A stretch of 64,000 bases of DNA from an uncultured Umboniibacter sp. (GTDB taxonomy: Bacteria; Pseudomonadota; Gammaproteobacteria; Pseudomonadales; DSM-25080): the NCBI RefSeq assembly GCF_947497555.1, contig NZ_CANMGY010000002.1:303080-367079 (forward strand), given 5' to 3'. This document shows, piece by piece, positions 53,378 to 61,171 of the stretch. A model generated the notes under the pieces. The model was not told where the DNA came from, made no database searches, and worked only from the letters and a program-made list of their open reading frames with translations. How positions within the stretch are numbered: position 1 is the first letter of the stretch; each line of letters begins with the position of its first letter. The position numbers and the translations under genes are program-made.

Positions 53378-54664
53378 ATGACGCAAAAACTACAATTGGG
53401 TGAAGTGAACGTTGACCTGTCGCTAGGGGTTATCTCAACCGGGCAAAACCCAACCGACGCTACCCGCGTAGAGCCGAAGTGCATCGCAGTGCTAGCCGAA
53501 TTGGTTAGTGCTTACCCCCTGATGATTAGTAAAGAAGATTTGATTAAGCAAGCTTGGGGTGACGTTATCGTCAGTGATGACGCCTTACTTAGGGTTATCT
53601 CGCAGTTGCGAAAGGCTTTGAAGGATAACGCTCGTTCGCCAAAATTCATTAAAACCATACCGAAACGTGGCTATCAATTAATCTGCTCAGTTAAAGCTCT
53701 GCCGAATCTTCCAGCTGAAGAGAATATGCCTAATCATCAAGTTGAAGAGAAAAGAGATGCTTCTCAGGGGGAACTAGTCAGCCATCAGCTAAGACATCGA
53801 GTCACATTGCTGCTTGCTATCCTCATACTCGCCGCAGTCGCCTTTTCCGCCTGGGCTTGGATTGAACACCGCCGCGGTAGCCAAGAAGAAACGCTATTTA
53901 CTGAGCAGCTTGAGCGAGCGGATAACTTTTATCATCAAATGCGTCAAGCGGATAATGAGATGGCTATTAGCCTCTATCAACAGTCTATTGCGATGCGCCC
54001 TGACAGTGCAGAGGCCCAATCGGGATTGGCTAATGCGATCGTACAGCGCCTGTTGCGATGGTCCCCGGATGTTAGCAACCCTCAGCAGACATCGATGCGT
54101 GAGGCGCTTGAGCAGGGACTGTTTGCCACCGATAGCGCAACAGTCTCGTTGGCGAGAGCGCAGTCACTCGCCCTTCGAGCCGTGGAACTTTCTCCCAATA
54201 ACCCGAAGACCCACAAAGCGCTAGGATTTGTTCTTACGGCACAGGGCGATTTCGCAGCGGCCAAGGAACACTATGAACAGGCACTTCAACTCGACCCGGA
54301 CGCCTGGGATGTGCTGATAAATTTAGCGGGTATTTACGATATCGAAGGACAACCACAGGCTGCTCTCAACAGCTATCAGCGCGCCTACGCAGCTATGTCG
54401 AGACGCTATGACGTTGACATCGCTAAGATTCGACCCTGGCATTCGGACATCGGCACGTTGATCGCCGACCGTCTCGTTCTAATAAATAAGCCTACTGAAG
54501 CGGAAATTTGGTACCGCAAGGTGCTTGCAAACGAACCTCTCCATATTGGTGCTACCGTAGGGCTCTCGAACGTCCTAAGGAGCCAGGGAGAGTTGACTGA
54601 GGCGAATTCACTTTGCCGGAATATCAATGAGCGACTAGCTGTTGAAGTTAACTGTTATCCCTAG
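53378..54664 (+). CDS. membrane-bound winged-helix regulator with TPR domain (CadC-like)
   Basis: A 428-residue one-component regulator. Residues about 1-105 are an OmpR/CadC-type DNA-binding domain (EPKCIAVLAELVSAYPLMISKEDLIKQAWGDVIVSDDALLRVISQLRKAL, then FIKTIPKRGYQL). A single membrane helix lies at about 146-164. The periplasmic part from about 180 has three TPR units (LEQGLF... FVLTAQGDFAAAKEHYEQALQLDPDAWDVLINLAGIYDIEGQ). It is divergent from the S41 peptidase with a 118-base gap and is a plausible regulator of it. Confidence 0.9.
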   Translation: MTQKLQLGEVNVDLSLGVISTGQNPTDATRVEPKCIAVLAELVSAYPLMISKEDLIKQAWGDVIVSDDALLRVISQLRKALKDNARSPKFIKTIPKRGYQLICSVKALPNLPAEENMPNHQVEEKRDASQGELVSHQLRHRVTLLLAILILAAVAFSAWAWIEHRRGSQEETLFTEQLERADNFYHQMRQADNEMAISLYQQSIAMRPDSAEAQSGLANAIVQRLLRWSPDVSNPQQTSMREALEQGLFATDSATVSLARAQSLALRAVELSPNNPKTHKALGFVLTAQGDFAAAKEHYEQALQLDPDAWDVLINLAGIYDIEGQPQAALNSYQRAYAAMSRRYDVDIAKIRPWHSDIGTLIADRLVLINKPTEAEIWYRKVLANEPLHIGATVGLSNVLRSQGELTEANSLCRNINERLAVEVNCYP

Positions 54665-54722
54665 TGGTCATCCACTTTCCGTCGCACATACGGCACACCG
54701 TCTCACGGCACTTTTCTTCAAT

Positions 54723-54753
54723 CAAAAAAAAGCCCAACCAAACGGTTGAGCTT
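54723..54753 (-). terminator. second terminator of the tRNA array
   Basis: On the minus strand this copy of the hairpin (54753-54730, one C-A mismatch) plus T-run lies behind the damaged tRNA copy. It is a duplicate of the terminator at 54849-54879 and would act as a backup. Confidence 0.8.
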
Positions 54754-54761
54754 CTTTAATA

Positions 54762-54837
54762 TGGCGTCCCCAAGGGGAGTCGAACCCCTGTTACCGCCGT
54801 GCATTAAGAGTGCGGTGTCCACACCGTCTCACGGCAC
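54762..54837 (-). pseudogene. scrambled tRNA-Glu copy with a Lys-like anticodon loop
   Basis: On the minus strand, the 3' part is identical to tRNA-Glu: T-arm GGGGTTCGACTCCCC, acceptor TTGGGGACG and CCA. The 5' acceptor strand reads GTGCCGT and cannot pair with the 3' strand. The anticodon arm reads GCA-CTCTTAA-TGC, which would present CUU (lysine) instead of the glutamate UUC. The D-arm is absent. Hence a defunct tRNA, likely from the 126-bp duplication with an exchange. Confidence 0.85.
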
Positions 54838-54848
54838 TTTTCTTCAAC

Positions 54849-54879
54849 CAAAAAAAAGCCCAACCAAACGGTTGGGCTT
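54849..54879 (-). terminator. rho-independent terminator of the tRNA array
   Basis: On the minus strand AAGCCCAACC-GTTT-GGTTGGGCTT (54879-54856) is followed by seven T. It lies nine bases after the last intact tRNA-Glu gene. Confidence 0.92.
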
Positions 54880-54887
54880 CTTTAATA

Positions 54888-54963
54888 TGGCGTCCCCAAG
54901 GGGAGTCGAACCCCTGTTACCGCCGTGAAAGGGCGGTGTCCTAGGCCTCTAGACGATGGGGAC
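54888..54963 (-). tRNA. tRNA-Glu (TTC), copy nearest the terminator
   Basis: A 76-base gene with complete acceptor, D-, anticodon (CTTTCAC, anticodon TTC) and T-arms and encoded CCA. It is identical to the two other tRNA-Glu genes in the array. Confidence 0.97.
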
Positions 54964-55103
54964 TTAGGACGATTTCTTTCGAAACCTAAAGCATCTTTCG
55001 ATACCAACTAAACAAGCCTAGGTGTTTAGCTTTCTTTCCCGAGAGAAAGAGTTTTCATCTTCATGTTACTGAAGATTATACCTTCGGATAAACGAAGATA
55101 ATA

Positions 55104-55179
<76 letters not shown>

Positions 55180-55183
55180 AATA

Positions 55184-55259
55184 TGGCGTCCCCAAGGGGA
55201 GTCGAACCCCTGTTACCGCCGTGAAAGGGCGGTGTCCTAGGCCTCTAGACGATGGGGAC
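55184..55259 (-). tRNA. tRNA-Glu (TTC), middle copy
   Basis: A 76-base gene identical to the other intact tRNA-Glu copies, four bases from the tRNA-Gly gene downstream of it in the transcript. Confidence 0.97.
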
Positions 55260-55373
55260 TTAGGACGATTTCTTTCGAAACCAAACAGCATATTTCAATG
55301 CCGCTAAACAATCGCTTGTTTAACTCACTTCCTCGAGAGGAAGCCTTCTACCTTTGGGCCAACAAAGATAAAT

Positions 55374-55449
<76 letters not shown>

Positions 55450-55453
55450 AATA

Positions 55454-55529
55454 TGGCGTCCCCAAGGGGAGTCGAACCCCTGTTACCGCCGTGAAAGGGC
55501 GGTGTCCTAGGCCTCTAGACGATGGGGAC
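55454..55529 (-). tRNA. tRNA-Glu (TTC), promoter-proximal copy
   Basis: First gene of the tRNA transcript, 76 bases, intact, anticodon TTC. The transcript runs Glu-Gly-Glu-Gly-Glu and then the scrambled copy. Confidence 0.97.
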
Positions 55530-55572
55530 CCAGTACAAGCTTGGCAGTTCATTCCTAACCAAAGCGGCGCGA

Positions 55573-55601
55573 ATATTAAAATCCACGCCGTCTTCTGTCA
55601 A
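55573..55601 (-). promoter_or_regulatory. strong promoter of the tRNA-Glu/Gly array
   Basis: On the minus strand a perfect -35 TTGACA (55601-55596) and a -10 TAATAT (55578-55573) are spaced by 17 bases and followed by a GC-rich discriminator (TCGCGCCGC). Near-consensus elements with such a discriminator are typical of growth-rate-controlled, ppGpp-sensitive stable-RNA promoters. Confidence 0.85.
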
Positions 55602-55656
55602 CGTTTTTTTTATAAATTTCAGTAACTTAGTTTAAGGAAAACCACGTAGCCCTAAC

Positions 55657-56145
55657 TTAAGCGCGTTTGGCTAGCTCAGCTTCAATGTCCGCCTCAATAG
55701 CTTCAGGCTTAGTCTTAGGCGCGTAGCGGCGAATTACCTGCCCATCGCGACCCACTAAAAACTTGGTGAAGTTCCATTTTACACCCGTTGTACCGGCGAT
55801 ACCTGGCGCTTTAGTTTTTAAGTAACTGAACAACGGTGACTGGGCGTCGCCGTTCACATCAATCTTTTTAAACAAAGGAAACGAAACACCGAAGTTTAGA
55901 TCACAAAACGAAGCAATCTCACCATCATCACCTGGTTCCTGTTTACCAAATTGGTTACAGGGAAAGCCGAGTACCTCGAAACCTTCAGCTTTAAACTTTC
56001 CATAGATCGACTCCAGACCTTTATACTGAGGAGTAAAACCACATTTACTCGCCGTATTAACGACTAGCAGTACCTTACCCTGGTACTCGTCTAGCGTGAC
56101 TGATTCGCCTTTGTTAGTTTGCACCTCAAAATCATAGACACTCAC
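55657..56145 (-). CDS. gpx: glutathione peroxidase family thiol peroxidase
   Basis: Reduces hydroperoxides. The 162-residue protein has the peroxidatic cysteine C35 in NTASKCGFTPQYKGLE, the second motif GFPCNQFGKQEPG and the tryptophan site VKWNFTKFLVGRDG. Cysteine replaces selenocysteine, as usual in bacteria, where thioredoxin may be the real reductant. It is the last gene of the msrB-tag-DUF1499-gpx run. Confidence 0.93.
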   Translation of the reverse strand: MSVYDFEVQTNKGESVTLDEYQGKVLLVVNTASKCGFTPQYKGLESIYGKFKAEGFEVLGFPCNQFGKQEPGDDGEIASFCDLNFGVSFPLFKKIDVNGDAQSPLFSYLKTKAPGIAGTTGVKWNFTKFLVGRDGQVIRRYAPKTKPEAIEADIEAELAKRA

Positions 56146-56159
56146 TGACGCTCTCCTCG

Positions 56160-56852
56160 TTAATTAGTTGGTTGCTTAAGCTCTTCGCGGATCGCGCGAA
56201 TTAGAAAGGCACCATAACCAAAATCACGCTGTTGATCTATTGCGACTACCCGCAGGTCTAATCGAGTTCCTGCTGGAACGGCCTTCACTCTAACGGCCAA
56301 AATATAGTGATAGCTTAAGGCCCTGGTAGAAACCCGATATAGAGCCTCAAAATCGCGCGGCTGCCCTATCCGCTCCCAATCATCTCGCAACGCAATACTA
56401 TTTAGCTGCTGTAGGACCTCAGCGGGCTGCTCCTCCGATAGAAGTATCGGCATAACATCTGGGTAGGACTGCTGCTGCACCGAACTTCTAGGCAGATTGT
56501 CCCACCCCTCTATCACCAGAGGGTTCGATAAATCTGTACTGACATCGCGCAGAGCGGGGAGCCCCATATTAGTTGGCCCAATCCACAGCCAGACGACGAG
56601 TACGGGGAGCGCAACGATAAGGCCTAAGTAGGACCATCGATCAAACTCCTCAACTCTGGCCCAACGAAACAACGTATAGGGAACGAAGATCAGCGACGCT
56701 AGTACAAAGAGCCAAAGCGCCGTCGCAAACATCCAAAGCCCTAGCGCATGCGGCAGAAGTTCTACTTGCTGATTAACGAAGCCCAACAACATCAGAGCAA
56801 AACTATACGCTAACGCTTTCTTTGCCCAACCCCAAGCACGCAACTTAAACAC
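56160..56852 (-). CDS. membrane protein with DUF1499-like domain
   Basis: A 230-residue protein: three hydrophobic helices in the first 90 residues, then a soluble domain resembling DUF1499. Its segment SYPDVMPILLSEEQPAEVLQQL and the end LRVVAIDQQRDFGYGAFLIRAIREEL fit the DUF1499 pattern loosely. The match is by eye. It overlaps the tag gene by eight bases and is 14 bases from gpx, so it shares their transcript. Confidence 0.65.
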   Translation of the reverse strand: MFKLRAWGWAKKALAYSFALMLLGFVNQQVELLPHALGLWMFATALWLFVLASLIFVPYTLFRWARVEEFDRWSYLGLIVALPVLVVWLWIGPTNMGLPALRDVSTDLSNPLVIEGWDNLPRSSVQQQSYPDVMPILLSEEQPAEVLQQLNSIALRDDWERIGQPRDFEALYRVSTRALSYHYILAVRVKAVPAGTRLDLRVVAIDQQRDFGYGAFLIRAIREELKQPTN

Positions 56853-57525
56853 TCAAATCACCCAAGCTTAGCAATCGGCTAATTTGACACATCGGTCGCC
56901 CACCCTGTTCGCTCCACTCCACAAAATGGCGCTGGATTAAACGCCAGTCACGCTGGCTAGTAGGCGCCTTATCCACCAACCCATAGCGAATGAGTTCACG
57001 AACGACATCATCGGACAACATGAAAGTGTCTTTGCCGACCATCCGAAGAAAACTGGCTCCAGAGCGACCTCCTAACTGTGCACCGTAACGCTTCATTCTA
57101 ATCCACAGTTCGACAATACGATGCTGAGGCCAAGCGGCTATGAATGCACCCACACTGCCTGACTCGGTGCGCCAATCCATCAGCAATTTAGCATTGCGTG
57201 GTATCGAAGAGAGTTTTTTACGGTGGCGAATGAGCTGAGCATCGATCATTAGTCGATCGATATCATCGTCACTCAACATAGCGCAACTGACTAAGTCAAA
57301 GCCATCAAAGACCCGCTCAAAATTAACCCATCTTGCATCAACAACACGGTGGGTCATCCCCGCTCGAAAAACCCGCCTAGTCAGCTGAGATAAGTAATAG
57401 CTATCCGGTAATGCCTCAAGCTCTTCATCGCGCTTGGCATCCGGGAGGTTCAATTCAAGCGCTTTACGGTCGCCGGCAAAACGCTGCAGTGCGCGGTGAT
57501 AGATCGCGTCATAGGTTGGCGTCAC
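56845..57525 (-). CDS. DNA-3-methyladenine glycosylase I family protein (Tag-like)
   Basis: A 226-residue helix-hairpin-helix glycosylase-fold protein of the COG2818 group. Family marks are [65 protein letters not shown]-like [35 protein letters not shown], and the end SRLLSLGD. It would remove methylated bases from DNA. The zinc-binding residues of E. coli Tag are not evident, so it is a divergent branch. It overlaps msrB by four bases (ATGA). Confidence 0.83.
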   Translation of the reverse strand: MTPTYDAIYHRALQRFAGDRKALELNLPDAKRDEELEALPDSYYLSQLTRRVFRAGMTHRVVDARWVNFERVFDGFDLVSCAMLSDDDIDRLMIDAQLIRHRKKLSSIPRNAKLLMDWRTESGSVGAFIAAWPQHRIVELWIRMKRYGAQLGGRSGASFLRMVGKDTFMLSDDVVRELIRYGLVDKAPTSQRDWRLIQRHFVEWSEQGGRPMCQISRLLSLGDLSV

Positions 57526-57911
57526 GCGTCGTCACCATCATGCCTGAGTGACGCCGAGTTGATGCAATAGCGTAACCCTGTGGTCTGAGGACCATCGGGA
57601 AAAACGTGTCCTAAATGGGCATCGCAGGCAGTACAGACGACTTCAGTTCGCACCATATTGAAGGTGGTATCCACATGTTCAGCTAATGCGCCGGCAATGG
57701 GCTGATCGAAACTAGGCCACCCACAGCCTGCATCGAACTTGGTGTCCGATTTAAACAACGGCGCATCACAACAAACACAATGATAGATGCCATCCCGCCA
57801 GACATCCCAATATCGTCCGGTAAACGGACGCTCCGTCCCCTTCTCCTGAGTCACTCGGTACTGTTCCGAACTCAGTTCGCTCTGTAATTCCGCTTTACTA
57901 CGCTTCGGCAT
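57522..57911 (-). CDS. msrB: peptide-methionine (R)-S-oxide reductase MsrB
   Basis: Reduces methionine-R-sulfoxide in oxidised proteins. The 129-residue enzyme has the catalytic C116 in RYCINSASL and zinc cysteines C45, C48, C93 and C96 in two CxxC pairs. The core motifs [10 protein letters not shown] and [16 protein letters not shown] are intact. It is the first gene of a run with tag and gpx and is divergent from alaA. Confidence 0.96.
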   Translation of the reverse strand: MPKRSKAELQSELSSEQYRVTQEKGTERPFTGRYWDVWRDGIYHCVCCDAPLFKSDTKFDAGCGWPSFDQPIAGALAEHVDTTFNMVRTEVVCTACDAHLGHVFPDGPQTTGLRYCINSASLRHDGDDA

Positions 57912-58002
57912 AAGTCCTATTCCAAAACCCTATTTTTGTATTCATTATAAACACGCTAGCATGGAAATTGGGGAACAATTATTTGTAATGTGCGGAGCTG
58001 CC

Positions 58003-59223
58003 ATGCGCTACCAAAAATCTAACCGCCTTAATGACGTTTGCTATGACATCCGAGGTCCCGTGCTAGACGCCGCCGAGCGCCTTGAGCGCGAAGGGCATCG
58101 CATCATTAAACTTAACATCGGCAACCCGGCAGCCTTTCAACTGAATGCTCCCGATGAGATTCTGGTTGATGTCATTGCTAATTTACGCAAAGGCGAAGGG
58201 TATTCAAGCTCAAAGGGGCTATTCTCGGCCCGTAAGGCTATTTTCCAGAGCTGGCAAGCGAAAGGCCTTGGTGACATTGACATTAATCACATTTGGCTGG
58301 GAAACGGCGTTTCAGAGCTGATCAGCTTGGCCACCAGCGCACTTCTTAATAGTGGCGACGAAGTACTCATTCCCGCTCCCGACTACCCACTCTGGACTGC
58401 TGCAGTCACCCTCGCCGGAGCAAATCCGAAGCATTATCACTGCAATGAACGCCAGAACTGGGAGCCGGACATTGAGCATATCCGTTCGCTTATTACCCCC
58501 AACACCAAGGCGCTCGTACTGATTAACCCCAATAACCCAACCGGTGCAGTCTATAGTCGCCAATGTTTAGCACAACTTGCAGAGCTAGCTCGACAACATC
58601 AATTGGTTGTTTTTGCCGACGAGATCTATGATCGAATTGTCTACGATGAGGCCGAGCACATTCCCTTTGCTCATTTTGCCGATCAGTTTTTGTGCCTGTC
58701 ATTCAACGGCTTATCGAAAAGCCATCGTCTTGCCGGTTTTCGCTCTGGATGGATGGTTGCCAGCGGCTGTATCGACGAGGCAACAGACCTCCTTGAAGGT
58801 ATCAACATGCTGGCTTCTATGCGGCTTTGCAGTAATGTCCCTGCGCAGCTCGCAGTTCAGACTGCTCTGGGGGGATATCAGACGATTGATGACTTGGTGG
58901 CCCCAGGTGGCCGACTCTACGAACAGCGCAACAAAGCTTACGAACTACTCTGCGCAATCGACGGTATCAGTTGCGTCAAACCTAAAGCTGCGCTGTATTT
59001 ATTCGTAAAAATTGACACCGAGGTGTACCAAGTTCCCGACGATGAGGAATTAGTCCTGCAATTTTTGCTTCAGCAGCATATTCTATTAGTTCAAGGAAGC
59101 GCGTTTAATGTTCCAGAGAAACACTATCTTCGCTTCGTATTTCTGCCGCATATTGAGGATCTGATGATTGCCATTGAACGTCTCGAGACGTTTTTGCAGC
59201 AATATAAACGCCATGAACGCTAG
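58003..59223 (+). CDS. alaA: glutamate-pyruvate aminotransferase AlaA
   Basis: PLP-dependent alanine-forming aminotransferase. The 406-residue protein begins MRYQKSNRLNDVCYDIRGPV, aligned with E. coli AlaA (405 residues). It has the PLP-lysine motif SFNGLSKSHRLAGFRSGWM, the substrate arginine region and NPNNPTGAVYS. The ATG at 58003 has GGAG seven bases upstream; upstream in-frame starts at 57961 and 57988 would add sequence absent from the family. The next gene overlaps its end by 11 bases. Confidence 0.94.
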   Translation: MRYQKSNRLNDVCYDIRGPVLDAAERLEREGHRIIKLNIGNPAAFQLNAPDEILVDVIANLRKGEGYSSSKGLFSARKAIFQSWQAKGLGDIDINHIWLGNGVSELISLATSALLNSGDEVLIPAPDYPLWTAAVTLAGANPKHYHCNERQNWEPDIEHIRSLITPNTKALVLINPNNPTGAVYSRQCLAQLAELARQHQLVVFADEIYDRIVYDEAEHIPFAHFADQFLCLSFNGLSKSHRLAGFRSGWMVASGCIDEATDLLEGINMLASMRLCSNVPAQLAVQTALGGYQTIDDLVAPGGRLYEQRNKAYELLCAIDGISCVKPKAALYLFVKIDTEVYQVPDDEELVLQFLLQQHILLVQGSAFNVPEKHYLRFVFLPHIEDLMIAIERLETFLQQYKRHER

Positions 59224-59605
59224 CATACCCAACGACTTGAACTTCGAAGATTTTTGCCAAGACAGTGCCCGGGTTTTTCTCTCCCTGATGGTCCAATTTC
59301 CGCTGCCGGTAACGCTATACATTGAGGATATTGTTGGCCCCGAGCCTGAGGATGAGTTTGGGATCAAGTCTGAGCGCTATTTGCGAACACTTGGCACCAT
59401 TAGCTGGTTAGCACACGAGGGCTATATCCGTTACTCGCAGCAGGTTAACCAAGAAGCTTTTGACGACACGGTATTAACCGAGAAAGGCCTGCGATTGCTA
59501 TTGAACCCCATTCAAGGGCATACCACCTTACTTGATCAACTCCGATCTCAATTGAATGAGCCCAGTAAAATACCCCTGACAATGGTTGCCACGCTATTTC
59601 GCTAA
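59213..59605 (+). CDS. hypothetical protein with winged-helix-like segment
   Basis: A 130-residue acidic protein. The segment SERYLRTLGTISWLAHEGYIRYSQQVNQEAFDDTVLTEKGLRLL has the pattern of a winged-helix domain (helix, helix, beta-wing, LTEKG). No family was firmly recognised. It overlaps the alaA 3' end by 11 bases, so it is probably cotranscribed and translationally coupled. Function unknown. Confidence 0.75.
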   Translation: MNASIPNDLNFEDFCQDSARVFLSLMVQFPLPVTLYIEDIVGPEPEDEFGIKSERYLRTLGTISWLAHEGYIRYSQQVNQEAFDDTVLTEKGLRLLLNPIQGHTTLLDQLRSQLNEPSKIPLTMVATLFR

Positions 59606-59638
59606 GCCCAACTGAGTACTTCTTGAAGCGTGTTCTAC

Positions 59639-60790
59639 CTAGCTACCCTGCTGGGTAGACTGAGAAATTAGACCGTCATTAAATGGATACAACACATGAT
59701 CGCGATAGCCCGTGATAACGGGAATAAGTCCTGACCACTCCGAGTCTAAATCTGGGTCATTACTATCCATGATCAACGGACGATTAGCTAATCCCACCAA
59801 CTTTGTTTTAGTCATCGCCACAGTTACTGCGGCTTTTCCTACGCGCCTCAACACCTCCGGCGAGAACTGCTGATTCCCCCGGCCGAAAACATGACCTTGA
59901 CCGCCGATGGCAGTAACCAATACGTGAACCTCGCCCTGCCAATCATCGATCAGAGTCAATAATTGACTGGCCGTAACGTCTAGCGCCACCACTTCGCCAC
60001 ACTGAACCACATCCACCCCTAGTAGGGTATTGTCCAAGTGGTTATAGTCCATAAATGCTCGTGTGGTAGTGCCCGGCCCTATAATCCACAGCGCATCGGG
60101 TTCAAAAAGTTCGGTTAGTTCAGCCGAGATCTCGTCCAACACCAATGCCTCGACCTCTACACCCCCTACCTTAGTAGCCTGAACGAATTGGCCGATTTCA
60201 GGGACGTTGAGTTCGCCATAGTAGCGTGATTTAACAACTCCCTCGCGGTAGGCCTTTTCATCCAGATCCCGAACTTCTTGTAGCCTTAAATCAACAAGAT
60301 CAGCTGCATGAAGCCCCTTAATAACTTCTGCCGCTGCGGTCGGCGTGACTGCAAAGCAACCGGACTGCATTTTTACTCCCGAAGGCAACCCCAATGCCGG
60401 CAACTGCGTGCCAATGGCATCAAAGACATTACGAGCAGTGCCATCACCCCCCACGAAGATAAGTAAATCCACGCCACTCTCTGCAATGGTGAGCGCCGCA
60501 GTGATAGTATCTTCGGCCGTAGAGGGAACACTAGAAACGCCAACTGTCTGAGCGTCAATTCGTGCACTCGCTAAATAGTCTGCGCCCATGCTTCCTCCCC
60601 AGGTTACGAACTGCAAATCTAGATTTGCAGCAAGCAACGCAGTAAGGAACTGCTGTGCACGTTGCGCAGCCCGTAGTTGAACTCCAGACATCAAGAGTTG
60701 ATCTCTCTCAGCGGTATTATCACTGCCCTTTAGCGCCTCGGCTCCGCCGATACCAGCGTACGGGTTTACAATCCAACCTAGTTTTAACAT
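59639..60790 (-). CDS. NAD kinase-like protein (COG3199)
   Basis: A 383-residue protein of the ATP-NAD kinase-like COG3199 family. It has the N-terminal LGWIVNPYAGIGG and the diacylglycerol/NAD-kinase motif LLIFVGGDGTARNVFDAI near residue 108, then GLPSGVKMQSGCFAVTPTAAAEV. An additional C-terminal half includes WIIGPGTTTRAFMDYNHLDNTLLGVDVV. The family's in vivo substrate is unclear. The ATG at 60790 is preferred over an in-frame TTG at 60802. Confidence 0.85.
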   Translation of the reverse strand: MLKLGWIVNPYAGIGGAEALKGSDNTAERDQLLMSGVQLRAAQRAQQFLTALLAANLDLQFVTWGGSMGADYLASARIDAQTVGVSSVPSTAEDTITAALTIAESGVDLLIFVGGDGTARNVFDAIGTQLPALGLPSGVKMQSGCFAVTPTAAAEVIKGLHAADLVDLRLQEVRDLDEKAYREGVVKSRYYGELNVPEIGQFVQATKVGGVEVEALVLDEISAELTELFEPDALWIIGPGTTTRAFMDYNHLDNTLLGVDVVQCGEVVALDVTASQLLTLIDDWQGEVHVLVTAIGGQGHVFGRGNQQFSPEVLRRVGKAAVTVAMTKTKLVGLANRPLIMDSNDPDLDSEWSGLIPVITGYRDHVLYPFNDGLISQSTQQGS

Positions 60791-60940
60791 CTCACGTCTC
60801 AAAATTTATCGTTCAGTAGCTGCAACTTCAGCTATGCTCCTCTTCTCTAGCTAGCGTACACCATCCGTCGGACTAACCGTTAAGATAGTGGCTGAATTTA
60901 CTCAACGTCTTCTACGCTGTTCACTAGGAGGAATTAAAAC

Positions 60941-61171
60941 ATGGCAGACCAGTTCGATCACGGCTCTTGGATTCAAGAGGATGGCACCGAAATTCCAATT
61001 ACTGCAGAGATGATTGGCTCAGCGATCAATCATGCTAAGGCTACTTCCGGCGTACTCCCAGATCAATCCTCGCTAACCCTATTCCATGTCATTCCCAGTC
61101 GAAACGTGAAAACTCGTTCCTTTCAGGATAATTTTTGCGTAACGCGTCAAAGCTCACTGCGTTATCCTTAG
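60941..61171 (+). CDS. possible small protein overlapping pdxB
   Basis: A 76-residue frame starting with ATG seven bases after a perfect TAGGAGGAA ribosome binding site. It begins MADQFDHGSWIQEDGTEIPIT. The 3' end overlaps pdxB, on the other strand, by 83 bases, so only the first 50 codons or so are free of constraint. The strong start signal supports translation, but the family is unknown. Confidence 0.5.
   Translation: MADQFDHGSWIQEDGTEIPITAEMIGSAINHAKATSGVLPDQSSLTLFHVIPSRNVKTRSFQDNFCVTRQSSLRYP

Larger units (their letters stand above)
54694..54927. repeat. 126-bp tandem duplication spanning a terminator and a tRNA 3' half
   Basis: Positions 54694-54801 and 54820-54927 are the same 108 bases, offset by 126, with only two differences (54722 T versus C, 54749 A versus G). 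Each copy holds a hairpin terminator and the 3' half of a tRNA-Glu. Copy two joins the intact tRNA-Glu; copy one joins foreign sequence. A tandem duplication is the simplest reading. Confidence 0.92.

Noticed and set aside
59644-59657. A CTACCC-TGCT-GGGTAG hairpin near the end of the NAD kinase-like gene.
   Set aside because: It lies within the coding sequence and has no T-run on either strand.
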